64,000 nucleotides of DNA from Arabidopsis thaliana (taxonomy: Eukaryota > Streptophyta > Magnoliopsida > Brassicales > Brassicaceae): NCBI RefSeq assembly GCF_000001735.4, contig NC_003075.7, positions 5,147,001 through 5,211,000 on the forward strand. The letters are read 5' to 3'. A model generated the notes under the pieces. That model saw nothing but the letters and a program-made list of their open reading frames with translations, was not told the DNA's origin and did not search any database. Every line of letters begins with the position of its first letter. Within the stretch, counting starts at the first letter, position 1. The position numbers and the translations under genes were made by a program. Of this stretch, positions 36,813 through 47,712 are shown in pieces.

Positions 36813-38873
36813 CTAAATTATCCAACTCATTCCAGATTCTTTTGCCCCTAGCTTCTTAGCAGCTTCTCTCACTTTACTTAACTGATCCCACATGCCTAAC
36901 GTAGCATAAGCATTCGAAAGAGATGTATAAACCGATGGATCATCCGGAAACCCCTTGAGTAATTTCTCAGCAATTACAGTAACCAGTCCGGCATTCTTGT
37001 GAGTTCCGCAAGCAGTGAGCAGAGACGTCCATATTGTTTTGTCGGGCTCCAACGGCATTTTATTTATCAATTCGTTAGCCTCTTGGAACAGCCCGGCTTG
37101 ACCAAGAAGATCAACTACACAATAATAATGCTCTAGATACGGTTCAAGACCATATTCAGATTTCATCGTTTCGAGGGTTGATCTTGCTTCTTCAAGTAGT
37201 CCAGAATGTCGGCAAGCAGAAAGAAGCCCCAAAAAAGTTACCTTATTTGGTTCAATTCCAATATTTATCATCTTGTGGAAATACCGAAACGCTTCTTCGA
37301 CTCGTCCGTTTTGTCCGAATCCAACAATTATCCCTGTCCAAGAGACAACATCTCTTTCTAACATACCATCAAACAACACTACACCATTATCTATCTCACC
37401 ACATTTTACATACATATCTACTAGTGCTGTCGCTGTGACAGGTTCTGATTCATAACCTTTCTTTATACACAACCCATGAATTTGCTTACCCCATCCAAGA
37501 GATGCTAAACTTGAACAAACTTTAAGAATATTTGAGACGATGAACTGGTCAGCATCGAGTCCCAACTTGATTAATTCCCTGAACAGATAAAATGCTAAAG
37601 AATTGAACCCTGATTTCACACAGCCTCGTATCAAGCCAGAGAAAGCGATGATATCTTTATTTGGAAGCCTATGAAACAGTTTATGTGCATCTTGTATATT
37701 CCCAACATTTGCATGTAAATCAACAAGAATACTTCCTACGATGTAATCCAACTCATAACCACTTACTACAACTAAACTATGTACTTGAAGCCCGAGTCTT
37801 AAGTTGACATAGTTGATACATATCTTTAAGGCACCACTTAGAGTGTAGGAATCAAAACACAAATCTGACTGATATATCTGCAAAAGCAGCCATAATGCTG
37901 CTTCATTCTCCTCATTTATCAAAAATCCAGAGAGCATAGAATTCCAAACCGCGACACTACTATTAACGGCCAGTTTTTCCTGATGAAAAACATCAGCTGC
38001 ATATATTAGAGAGCCACAGTTCGAGTACATATCAATAAGAGCAGATATTGCGAACGGGCTAGACTCTAGACCCGACTTTACGACACAACAATGCAGCTGT
38101 TTACCCATTGTTAATAAGCCACCAAAACTACAAGCTTTAAGACCACATGGTAAAGCAAAACCGTCTAACACAAGTCCTTCTCTCTGCATCCTAACTAAAA
38201 ACTCCAACGCACGAGGACTACCCTTATCGACAAATCCCGATATCAAACAGTTCCAAGACACGACATTTGGCTGCGGCATTCGATGGAACAAAGTAACCGC
38301 TTCATCCATCAAACCAGCTTTACAATAACCAGAAATAAGAGTGTTCCACGAAGTCGAACTAGGCCGTAAAATCTCCTTAAAACTGCTATTAGCTTCGATA
38401 AGTCTCCCATTCTTAACATACATATCAACAACACTATTCATCAAAACAACATCACCTCTCAAATTCTCTTTACCAATTCTTTCATAAACCAAAATCCCCA
38501 GCTGAATATCACCCACTAACCCACAAGCTTTCAAAACCGCAGAATACATAAACTCGTTCGCCGCTTCTTCTTCGGAGTCTAACATTCTTCTGTATAACTC
38601 AATAGCTTTATTGGGTTTTCCATCACTCGTATACCCAGAAACCATCGTTGTCCAAGTTACAATATTTCTCTCAGACATTTCATCGAACACTTTATGTGCA
38701 TCACTCAACAACCTGAAATCCACATACATTGAGATCACGTTATTCGCTATAAACACATTTTGAGAGATCCCTTGCTTGATTACATGAGCTTGAATTGATT
38801 CTCCACGCTTAAAGGCTTGTACTTTCCCACAATGACGTAATCCTGCTGCTATAAGCTTCAAGTCCATAACCAT
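36813..38873 (-). CDS. pentatricopeptide repeat protein, PLS/E class
   Basis: Intronless, 686 aa, matching AT4G08210 as remembered. PLS-type PPR proteins bind organellar RNA in a sequence-specific way and usually direct C-to-U editing in mitochondria or chloroplasts; which organelle and site cannot be read here. Repeats run from about residue 40 to 590, with typical units such as NVFIANNVISMYVDFRLLSD, NIVTWTTMVSGYTSDGKPNK, SWNTLISGYCKAGLMDEAVT and DVVSWTGIIVGFGQNGRVEE. It ends with an E motif (TIWTSLLTACGTHKNAGLVT, then SNAYATLGMWDQLSKVREAA, ESGMSWII) and stops there, so there is no DYW deaminase and it would need a partner. Start ATG at 38873; a second Met follows two codons later. Confidence 0.95.
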   Translation of the reverse strand: MVMDLKLIAAGLRHCGKVQAFKRGESIQAHVIKQGISQNVFIANNVISMYVDFRLLSDAHKVFDEMSERNIVTWTTMVSGYTSDGKPNKAIELYRRMLDSEEEAANEFMYSAVLKACGLVGDIQLGILVYERIGKENLRGDVVLMNSVVDMYVKNGRLIEANSSFKEILRPSSTSWNTLISGYCKAGLMDEAVTLFHRMPQPNVVSWNCLISGFVDKGSPRALEFLVRMQREGLVLDGFALPCGLKACSFGGLLTMGKQLHCCVVKSGLESSPFAISALIDMYSNCGSLIYAADVFHQEKLAVNSSVAVWNSMLSGFLINEENEAALWLLLQIYQSDLCFDSYTLSGALKICINYVNLRLGLQVHSLVVVSGYELDYIVGSILVDLHANVGNIQDAHKLFHRLPNKDIIAFSGLIRGCVKSGFNSLAFYLFRELIKLGLDADQFIVSNILKVCSSLASLGWGKQIHGLCIKKGYESEPVTATALVDMYVKCGEIDNGVVLFDGMLERDVVSWTGIIVGFGQNGRVEEAFRYFHKMINIGIEPNKVTFLGLLSACRHSGLLEEARSTLETMKSEYGLEPYLEHYYCVVDLLGQAGLFQEANELINKMPLEPDKTIWTSLLTACGTHKNAGLVTVIAEKLLKGFPDDPSVYTSLSNAYATLGMWDQLSKVREAAKKLGAKESGMSWII

Positions 38874-38888
38874 TCTCCAGTAGGAAAA

Positions 38889-39385
38889 TTTTTGACAATT
38901 CCGTTACATTTACAAATTGTATAGTCTCCACGTAAAACGGAAGGTAGTTTTATGGAAAAACTAAAAACGGCACGCTGTTTAGTACATGAATTGATGACCG
39001 TAAAAACGGTAGGTAGTTTGTTTGGTAAAGGGAAAACGGCACGCTGTTCAATACGGTAGTGGCTGCTATAAGCTGAATTTTCAATAATTCGGTACTTGAC
39101 ATTGACAATTACAAATTGTAAGGTCTTAACGTAAAAAGTAAAAACGGAAGGTAGTTTATTTTAGAAAATAAAAACGTTACACTGTTTAATACAGGAGGGA
39201 AGATCGTAAAACGTCACGATGTTCACTATAGGAATACAAGAACGGTAGATATTATGTTGTGGAAATTCCGGTAGGTATTATGTTGTGGAAATTCAATACG
39301 GCAGGCTGTTCATTGTAGGAATATACAAACGGTAGGTATTGTGTTGTGGAAATTCAAAACGGCACAATGTTCAACATTGGTGTGA
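38889..39385. repeat. diverged duplications upstream of the PPR gene
   Basis: A block containing TTACAAATTGTA, ACGTAAAA and ACGGAAGGTAG occurs at about 38889-38950 and again at about 39100-39155. The motif ACGGCACGCTGTT(C/T)A recurs at about 38970, 39033 and, altered, 39360. GTAGGTATTATGTTGTGGAAATTC-like units occur at about 39245, 39271 and 39332. The region between the divergent PPR gene (minus) and the MULE-derived gene (plus) is thus largely local repeats. Confidence 0.7.
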
Positions 39386-39505
39386 AGAAAAATCTCATAA
39401 TTTAGGATCAATGGCTGATAAAAAAAAAATCAGATCTGAAACTTTCTCCGTCGTCGCCGTCTTCCTTCACGAGCTCCTCCTCTCTTCCTAAACTTCAATC
39501 TCCAG

Positions 39506-39603
39506 GTACTTTTTTTCTGGTCTTTCATTCTGTTATTGTGTTTGCGATGGCTTCAATTTCAGTTTCCAATTTTGGTATTGTATTGTTCTTTGTAATTTAT
39601 CAG
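39506..39603 (+). other. 5' UTR intron of the MULE-derived gene
   Basis: Donor TCCAG|GTACT at 39505/39506 and acceptor TTTATCAG|ATG at 39603/39604, with a T-rich intron of 98 bp. Splicing here places the ATG directly at the exon start and removes an upstream in-frame ATG at 39538-39546. Confidence 0.6.
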
Positions 39604-40572
39604 ATGAAAATGAAAGATAGTCGTTGCACAATTATACGTTTCGATTACGGAGGATGTTATTCGAAGAACGGAGATGATATACGATGGAATCCGAAAGAAG
39701 ATCAAATCTATACTTTAGTGATGAAAGGAGCATTCGAGGAGTTTACTTATTCCATGTTGGTTGATAGAGTATGCAAGAAGATTAGTGTAGATGAATCCGC
39801 GACGATGTTGAAGTTAAGTTACGTTCCGTTGTTAGAGGATCCGAAGAGGCAAACGTATATTTTGGATGATGAAGATGTTTTAGGATATTTAATGGAAGGT
39901 GATAGTAATCAGCGGAGGAATGTTATGCATGTGGAAGTTGTTATTGAGCAAGTTTCGGGAGACGATCGAAGAAGTGGAATTGCGAATGATGCGGTGTTGG
40001 TTAATGGTGAGAATGATTTGAGTGATGGAGTTGCGTATATGGATAATTATGAGATGTTTGTTGATGATGTACAAGTAGATGAGGAGGTTGTGAATGTTGA
40101 ATGGGAAGATGGGATTGGTTTGAGTTTAGGTCAAGAGTTTGAGAGTAAGCAGGAAGTTCAAGATTTAGTTGAGAAAGCTGAGCTTCTGAACTATTTTGAG
40201 GCTGCTATAATCAAGTCATCACCTGGATTATACGTGTTGAAATGTCGTGGTGGTAGTGGTTGTAAATGGTATCTACGAGTTGCGCAGGGTAAGAATTCGG
40301 ATCGTTTGTCTGTTAGAACGTACAACAAGATGCATACGTGCTCTCGGATAACTACTAGTACACGAAGATGTAAAAGAGTCGCTACACCACAATTAGTTGC
40401 ATCTGTTTTGCAAGAGAATTTTCCAGAGGGGTTCGATACACTAAGACCGAAAAACCTCATAGATTTGGTTCGAGAAAAACATGGCGTTAAGGTTTCATAC
40501 GCTACTGCTTTGAGAGGGAAAAAACAAGCTGCAAGAGATTTGCGGGCTAATTCACATACTCCGTCAGATTGA
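39604..40572 (+). CDS. MuDR-family transposase-derived protein lacking the catalytic core
   Basis: 322 aa from the ATG at 39604 (MKMKDSRCTIIRFDYGG); the same frame extends upstream to 39538, but that part reads like an intron (SNFGIVLFFVIYQ). The N-terminal about 110 residues resemble the PB1-like N terminus of plant MULE transposases (IYTLVMKGAFEEFTYSMLVD, then YILDDEDVLGYLME). An acidic linker follows, then the MuDR DNA-binding zinc domain at about 185-250 with LKCRGGSGCKWYLRVA and KMHTCSR (Cys, Cys, His, Cys). A short tail after it ends where the MULE catalytic domain would begin. The DDE core and SWIM finger are absent. The frame is long and intact and codon use is ordinary, so it may be an expressed DNA-binding remnant or domesticated gene. 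Function unknown. Confidence 0.7.
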   Translation: MKMKDSRCTIIRFDYGGCYSKNGDDIRWNPKEDQIYTLVMKGAFEEFTYSMLVDRVCKKISVDESATMLKLSYVPLLEDPKRQTYILDDEDVLGYLMEGDSNQRRNVMHVEVVIEQVSGDDRRSGIANDAVLVNGENDLSDGVAYMDNYEMFVDDVQVDEEVVNVEWEDGIGLSLGQEFESKQEVQDLVEKAELLNYFEAAIIKSSPGLYVLKCRGGSGCKWYLRVAQGKNSDRLSVRTYNKMHTCSRITTSTRRCKRVATPQLVASVLQENFPEGFDTLRPKNLIDLVREKHGVKVSYATALRGKKQAARDLRANSHTPSD

Positions 40573-41046
40573 AGATCAAGTTAAACCTTTGCATTTTTTT
40601 TTATCTCATGAAACCAAACGTTGAGGATTTTTGTTGAAAAGAGTCCAGTTTAGGAGTAGTCTCAAATTGTGAACTCTTGCAAAGTTCAAGAGTCTAAAAA
40701 TGTCTCATGCTTTGGAATATCAATCTTTTGCTGGCATCATTAACCTTGGATTCTTACAAAAACCAAGCAAAGAAATTGTGTGATGACTGACACAGCATTT
40801 ATGCTTTATTCACAGGTTTCGAATTCGAATTGACACATCTATTATAGGTGAATTTCAGACTTCAAACGTTCTCAGTATCTAAATACAAAAAGCTTTGATT
40901 AGACCCAATTACAAAATACACCAGAATCATTGTTCCTTTGATTTTTCATATTCCAAAAGCATCGTTTTCAACACTAAGTAATATGTAAATATATGATATA
41001 TCCCTTCGTTTATTCTTGGGCGCTCCACTGTCCACACAAACAAGGA
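40573..41046. other. intergenic
   Basis: 3' flanks of the convergent MULE-derived (plus) and SelK-like (minus) genes. No other feature recognised. Confidence 0.5.
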
Positions 41047-42574
41047 TTAGCCACAGCACGAGCCACATGCAGGTAGGGAATCTGAAAAACATCAGATTTG
41101 AGTCAAAATCATTCACAAGGTCTATGCGTGTTTTCTATCATCAAATGAATCAAATATCAAACTCATCGCGGGTGACTTACTGTGGTCAGCTCCACGGATA
41201 TCATTCAAACCACGAACATTGTCGAGGCCCCCACGAGGAGGTCCACCACCCCTACCACCACCACCACCGCCACTGCCTCCGCCTCCACCACCACCGCCAC
41301 CCATGCCACCACCCCACTTCTTATTAGGCTTAGAGCCTTTCCTGTATGCATCTGATTTCTCCATCTGTCCAATAACACTCTTAGGTCAGTCAAAGCTTGA
41401 GACAGCTTATGGAACCTAAATCCAAGAAACGAAAGCAGAATCATACCGAAAACATGGTTACAAAGAAGACTTGTATTAGATTAATGATGGACAAGAAGAA
41501 ATCTTTGATCGTCCTTAGTCTCCATATTGGCCTCTTCGCTTTAACCACACCTGGTACATGTTCCAGTGTTTTTCAATGTCAAATACAGTTAATATATGCA
41601 CCATCTATCTCTGTTTTCAGAATATATCTCCAGCTATCAATTAAAACCCCAAAAAAACAAGATACACAGATTTGAAGAAGCTTCTACATTCCCTATAAGA
41701 CCCAAAAATCCCTCCTAAACTCCGACGACAAATCTCTACAATGCTAGAAGAACGTGAGACGTGAATATAGAACACGAACTCGGTTAATGCGCTTATTGCA
41801 TTTGTCCAAAACGCTGTTGCTTGTCCACAGTCATACATTAATATCGAATTGAGCTTCTATGATCACAAACTATTGAACATGATCTCGCTTTACGCTAACT
41901 TTATAGAAACAATGTCACCTTACAATTACTCAGCCATAATCAACACTCTTTCACTAACTTTTCCCACTATAAATCTCAAAAGTTTTAACTTCGTTTAAGC
42001 TTAGCCATTTAGATATTCAAAGTCTAGAAATGTCTCCTGCTATGGAATGCTCATCGAGCTTTGTATTCATATCAGTTTTCTGAGAATCATATAATAATGG
42101 AATGATTATTGACCTTATCTAATTTCCATCTTCCATAAACCTATAAAGTTTCCCATAATGGTGACACATCATCCCGTATAAAACCTCAAAACCCTCTAAA
42201 CATTCATGCTCAATCCGAATTCTGACACATAAAACCTAACTTCATAGATATACTAAAGCAAAAATTCTGTAGAGACAATGAATATAGCATTACTATAGTT
42301 ATGAATCTAATTGACCTAATTTAAAGATTCATGATCAATCCAAATTCAGGAATATAAAACCTAACTTTTACATATACATCAAATTCACAAATTCTGTAAC
42401 AATCAAAGCTTAATAGTTATGAATCTATGTTCAAGGAAAGAACAATTACAGGTTTGATTGAAAAACGAACAATCAGATCGAATTTAACCAAATTGATGCC
42501 AAAAAAGAAATCCAGAAATCGAAAAGAAACAGAGAGAGAGAAGAGAATCTCATACCTCCTTCGACGTACGCCAT
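41047..42574 (-). CDS. selenoprotein K/G-family glycine-rich membrane protein (Cys form)
   Basis: Exons on the minus strand: 42574-42556, 41550-41447, 41364-41181, 41081-41047. All are GT-AG and the phases close to 113 aa. N terminus MAYVEGGVVKAKRPIWRLRT, one hydrophobic helix at about 24-40 (FFLSIINLIQVFFVTMF), then MEKSDAYRKG, a long glycine-rich stretch (Gly runs at about 59-82, coded by GGT/GGC/GGA) and the terminus SLPACGSCCG. Layout and the start and end motifs fit the SelK/SelG family of small ER-membrane proteins linked in animals to ER stress and ER-associated degradation. Plants lack selenocysteine, and here Cys replaces it with no in-frame TGA. The locus is remembered as AT4G08230, 'glycine-rich protein'. 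The first intron is about 1 kb. Confidence 0.85.
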
Positions 42575-43100
42575 TAAAGTAGAATTCTGGGTTCTTCTTC
42601 TTATTCGTCAACAGCAAATCTCCAGAGATCAATTAATTATCCTCCAAATAGCGATTAAGGTAGATTTTATATCGTCTCTTTTGACTCTTTGACGTGTTTG
42701 TGTTAGAAGTTTCGCGACGTCTACGTGGATTTGTCACGTGGCATACTCTCATTGGAAACTGTGATCCTTCTGTTTTCCCATTCTTTAAATTTCTGTTTCA
42801 TTACGTGAATAAATTGGCAGGAAGATGATTTGATTCGTTTTATAATCTAAATGGTCTGGTCTACAAAATATTCTTTTTTTTTTTTTGTTAAAGGGTTTGT
42901 CTATCAAAAAATTCAATCCAAATGTTTTAATAAATATTGTTCGTTTCCATTTTTGGATATTCAATAAATTTTTGTTTGTTTGGGTAATTTTTATAAATTT
43001 TCATCTCTATTTAAATAATTTTAACCAGAAAATGACTAAAATATCTATACTTTAATCAACTTTTAATTTTAATTTTAGTCTTAGCTATATTAATTGAATT
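42575..43100. other. SelK-like promoter and AT-rich spacer
   Basis: Leader and promoter of the minus-strand gene, then AT-rich sequence. No coding signal. Confidence 0.5.
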
Positions 43101-43139
43101 ACTGCTTTAAATATATTTACAACTAAATATTTTTCAAAT

Positions 43140-43750
43140 TATTATTTTGAACATATAAATTATTTTTTTGGGTTTTGACAAAAAAATATAATTTTGTGGT
43201 TTTGCCGAAAAATATAAGATTTTGTGTTTCTTACGGAAAATATGATTTGGCAGAAAATATAATTTTACGGTATTGGTGGAAAATATGATATTGTGGTTTT
43301 GGCGGGAAAACATGATTTTACAGTTTTGGTAAGGAAATATGATTCCGCAATTTTGGTGAAAAAAATGTGATTTTACGGTTTTGACAAAAACATAATTCGA
43401 TTTTTTGATTTTGATGAGAAAAGATAATTCCATAATTTTCCGTGAAAATCATGATTTTATAGTTTTGGCAGAATTACGGTTTTAGCGAAATTTACGACTT
43501 GAAAGGTTTTGACAAAAACTTTATTCTCCAATTTTTCTGGTCATAGTGAAAAACAATTCCGTTATTTTTCCGCCAAAATCGTGATTTTTTTGTTTTCGTT
43601 GAAATGTTATTATGCAATTTTTTCGCAAAAAACACAATTTTGACCCAAAAAAATTGTTCGGAAACAAGCTTTTTAAGATTTTCGTAAAACGCAATTTTGC
43701 AATTTTAACGGAAAATTATAATTTGTGATTTACGATATTTTGGAAGAAAA
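43140..43750. repeat. degenerate repeat field with GGCGGGAAAA-like units
   Basis: Loosely repeated units of about 25-45 bp of the form TTTTGTGGTTTTGGCGGGAAAATATGA, for example near 43190, 43250, 43295, 43340, 43375, 43450 and 43565. The style resembles the ends and body of the element at 29441-31442 (GGCGGGAAAA blocks), so it may be a decayed transposon of the same kind. Confidence 0.6.
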
Positions 43751-43818
43751 TTAGTGCAGATATAGAATTTTTAAATATAAAATGAGAAATTAACAATATT
43801 TGATATATAATTATAATT

Positions 43819-44256
43819 GGGAAAAATGTCATTTAAATTATTAGTTTACCATTTTTGTTGGTTTAAAGCATGAACTCTGGACCGGGTGATTTAAATCCTC
43901 AATTTTATGTTGACTTTGAATTTAATCATGAATTCTTGTTGACTAAGCCAATTGAGGCACAAATCCTCTCGTTTTTACGCCATTAGTCGATCTAGAGACG
44001 ATAATTACTTTGAATTCAAAGAAGAAGATGAGAGAATCCGAAGAAAAAAAGAGAGAAAAAATTGAAAACTGATTTTGGTGATTTGGGGTTTTTGATTAAG
44101 GAATTTCTAACGATGTGCGTTAATTGACTTAGTTAACGAGAGTTCGTGATTAAATTGAAAGTCAACATAAAATTAGGAATTTAAATCACTATGTCTAGAG
44201 TTCATCCTTTAAACCAACGAAAATGGTAAACTGATGATTTAAATGACATTTTTCCC
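43819..44256. mobile_element. fold-back MITE with about 170-bp inverted arms
   Basis: 438 bp starting GGGAAAAATGTCATTTAAAT and ending with its inverted copy. The arms (about 43819-43990 and 44090-44256) stay alignable throughout: CAGTTTACCATTTT(T/C)GTTGG, GATGAACTCT, TTTATGTTGACTTT, AATTTAATCA, GACTAAG. They enclose a purine-rich centre (GAAGAAGATGAGAG). It is flanked by AATTATAATT and AATTGTAATT (one mismatch in 10), a MULE-type target length. Non-coding; it would form a long hairpin if transcribed. Confidence 0.8.
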
Positions 44257-44326
44257 AATTGTAATTGAGGGAAATTTGAATATTTGCAATTTTTGGAAGA
44301 ATCATCTCTATCTGACTACACCATTT

Positions 44327-44365
44327 AAACTCATCCAAATTTTTGGATGTTTTTTGGATGAGTTT
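44327..44365. repeat. short perfect palindrome
   Basis: AAACTCATCCAAA at 44327-44339 pairs with TTTGGATGAGTTT at 44353-44365 around a 13-base loop that itself contains TTTTGGATG. It could be the middle or end of a small transposon; no target duplication identified. Confidence 0.7.
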
Positions 44366-46426
44366 GACAAATACATCCTGATGGCTCATCTCAATGATGT
44401 GTTTAAGTGCACTAAACGAACATAATTTTATGTCTTCATCTAGATGGTCCATTTGGATGAACAAACGAATAACACCTTAGTAGTTGAAGTTTGATTACTT
44501 TATGAAAAAGGACATCGAATAGTTTGATCTTTTTTTTTTTGGTAAAAAGTGAAATTTTATAGCACTTTATATATTTGACATAATAATTAGAAAAATTTGA
44601 AACTAACTGTAAAGCTCTACAATTTTTTTTAAAACAACACAAAATACAAAAGTTTGCTGCTTAGTGGTTATGGACAAGTAACAAGTAGAATTACCGATTT
44701 CGGGCTCGTGAAGCTTGGATATTTGCGTGGTTGCAGCAAAACTGAAGAATTGGAATCCTCATCGTAGTTGCCACAAGCCTAAGTATCCAAGATCCGTCTT
44801 CAAAACCTGAAGATAGAAGCGTACAGATTTTCCGAGAACTAATGGAAAAAAGCATAAGCAATCGTGGATTTTTTACACTAGCTCATCGAATTAGCGATAG
44901 CAATTAGACTTATTCACCGCATCATTTCAACACTTGGCAACCAAGTCAATGCACCAAGTAGGTAACGTTCACAACAAGAACCTTAACCGAAACACCTTAA
45001 CAACAAAACTTTACCTTAATGTCACCGAAAATGAAGCAATGAACGAAGACAAGCAGTCATGAAGAAGCCATAACCACAAAAATAACATAAGTTGACAAAA
45101 AAAGAAATTATTGGACTATAAGCAAAAAATTTCAACTTGTCTCACCAAATAAACATACAACATTTGGTAATCAGAAATTAGGATCGATAGATTTAGATCA
45201 ATATGTTTTCTCTTTCTCTAAGAGGTTTTGCCAAAAAGGAAAAACACAACCAATTCTTAAGGTTCTAAAATTTCTTGTAGACTTTTGACAAATATACAAA
45301 CAAACATTTGAAACCGGACTCGTATTTTGACATGTTTCAAATGCATCCCATGTCAAAACATTTGCTCTCAAATGGTAAACTCTTTGAGAAACTAAGAGTA
45401 ATAATATAGTTTCTTCATTAGTTTCCCTCGGACAAGATTACCAATTGAAACAAAAAATGTGATTCAAAATATAATGATTTTTAAATAATTAATATTATAT
45501 AATCGAATATTAAATAATAAAAAATAAACTTAATTGGTCATATTTATTTTAAAGACTTAAAAAAAATCTGAGATTCCACATAGATATTCAATAATGACAT
45601 GACTCTTAAATTTCTTTTTGGTTGACAAAAAAAGATACTAAGATGATAACCCACTTTTGTAATCTCAATTAATATATATGTAGGATTTTCAATTAAAAAG
45701 AAAAGAAAAAAATACAATTCTAATTTTCAATTTTCGTTGTTCAAATGATATATAAGAATTCTTACTTTGAGGACTTCAATTTGTGAGCTTTCGTACGATT
45801 GTTTCTTGATCTCTCTTCATAATTTTTCTTATTTCCATATCCTTTTTTTTACTTTTCATAAATATCTTAGTATATAAATTTATTAAAATTTAAAAATTTA
45901 AACTAACATAATGGCAAAAAATGGTAAGTAATGACATGTCCAACTGCAATTCGTTGTTTAAAATCCTATGTGGACGCCTCAAAAGCAAATAGCTTCAATT
46001 TTTTCTATAGTATAGATTTTTTAATATATAAAGCAATTTTAAATTTTGGTAATTTAATTAATTATATTAAATTGCATTAAATTTTATTTTTGAAATGAAT
46101 TTGGTTAAATATATATTAATATGTTAATTAATTAGATTTAAATATATTAACTTATGATGTGTCTGTTTTGGATTAGTTGTGTAAAATCCTATAAGGGTAA
46201 TATTACATAATTATAACTTCTTAGCTTCCTTTTTTATAAGTTTAAATTTAACATTTGTTATTTTAAAATAGAAACTAATTACTATTTTAAAAAATGTTAA
46301 TTAATTAGATGTTAAATATGTTAATTATTGATGTGACAACTCACGATTCGTTGTTTTAAATCCCACGTGAACGCTTTTAGAAGCAAATAATTTCAACTTT
46401 TAAGAGATTTGTGTAGAATTTATAAA
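44366..46426. other. AT-rich intergenic, no gene
   Basis: Mixed sequence at 44640-45070 with no open frame of note, then AT-rich sequence with many short A/T runs. CAATTCGTTGTTTAAAATCC(T/C)A(T/C)GTG-like strings occur at 45945 and 46345, suggesting decayed repeats. Nothing else recognised. Confidence 0.5.
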
Positions 46427-46724
46427 TCCAATGTTATTCAAACATGAATTTTAAAAATTCTCATGAAATTCAGTGTTATTGAACTAATGATTTCAAAATC
46501 CACCTTAAAATCCATTGTAATTGAAAACAATTTGTGGATTTGAATTTTAATGATTTTGGAAGATTTGAGAGGATTTCAAAAATACAGAAATCCAAATCTC
46601 ATGGTTTAAGGTGAGATTTGAATGGATTTTACAAAAATCATATGAATTTTCCTCAAATCATCAAAATCATTTAAAAACTCAAGGAAACTCAAATCACTTT
46701 AAATTCTAATTTGAATACACCCCC
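46427..46724. mobile_element. MITE-like element of the GGGGGTGTATTCAAA type
   Basis: The right end reads, reverse complemented, GGGGGTGTATTCAAATTAGA followed by TTTAAAGTGATTTGAG. The left end near 46427 reads CCAATGTTATTCAAACATGA. Inside are repeated AAATCCA/ATGATTTTGGA strings in both orientations. TTA follows the right end. The style fits Harbinger-type MITEs of Arabidopsis; the left border is uncertain. Confidence 0.5.
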
Positions 46725-47712
46725 TTATCTTATTATATGAAGTACAGTTTTGAAAGTTACTAACTCACAAAATCATGACACGTGTCAATTTTAACGATTT
46801 TAGATTTCGACATGTGTTAATTTTTTTTTTTTACTTTTTTCTAAAATAAAATAAAAGAATCTAAAAAAAAGAAACATATTTACATATATTAATTTATATG
46901 TTTATATCTAAAAAAATTAACTTATAATTTTCGTAAATAAAAAAAAAACTAACAATAAGATGTAGTGTATAGAATTAAATTATATTTATTAACGTAAAAT
47001 AAATTTTTAAATTGCATTGTAAAATCGAGTTTGTAAGATTGAAATTTGGTTTAAGGAAATACTAAATTAATGTGAGTTACTATTTAAACTTCAAATATCA
47101 TCAATAAGATAGAGTGTATAGAGAGCAGATAGTTAAGATTACTCATGTGTATAGAAAAACTAATCACATAGTGAATGGATTAGCAAACTATGCAGTTTAG
47201 TTACCGCTTAGTTTGCATTTATTTGATGTTTGTGTGATAGTTGTAAGTCTCACATTGTTAGAGGATACACATGAGATGTTGTTTTTACAAAGTGTTCGAC
47301 TGTACTTTTATGTTATGAATAAATCATAGAATGCTTTTTGTTCCATACACATTATAAAAAAGAAAGATGGAGTGTATAGAATAACAAGATAGTTTATTAT
47401 GATAAATATATAATTAAAATATATTGAAAAATCGAATGTATATGATTGAAATTTTATTAAATACAAAAGTTACTAAATTAAATATTAGAAAAAGTGTGTG
47501 AATCACTATTTACTATTTAAAATTTAAATATTATTAATAAATATTTGAATAAATTTATATCTTATACCCGTCTATTTAGGTGGATTTTAGCTAGTAATAT
47601 AGATTTGATTTAAAGTAAATAAATGAAATAAGTATTTTTTATATAATAGGGGTTAAATAGAAATTCTTTGGAGGATAGGGGCTGAGGATTAAAATCGGAG
47701 ATTGAGAGAGCA
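46725..47712. other. AT-rich intergenic
   Basis: Very AT-rich sequence up to the leader of the next gene at about 47690. No coding signal. Confidence 0.5.

Noticed and set aside
41219..41419. Proline-rich 66-codon plus-strand ORF
   Set aside because: Antisense of the Gly-rich tail of the SelK-like protein.
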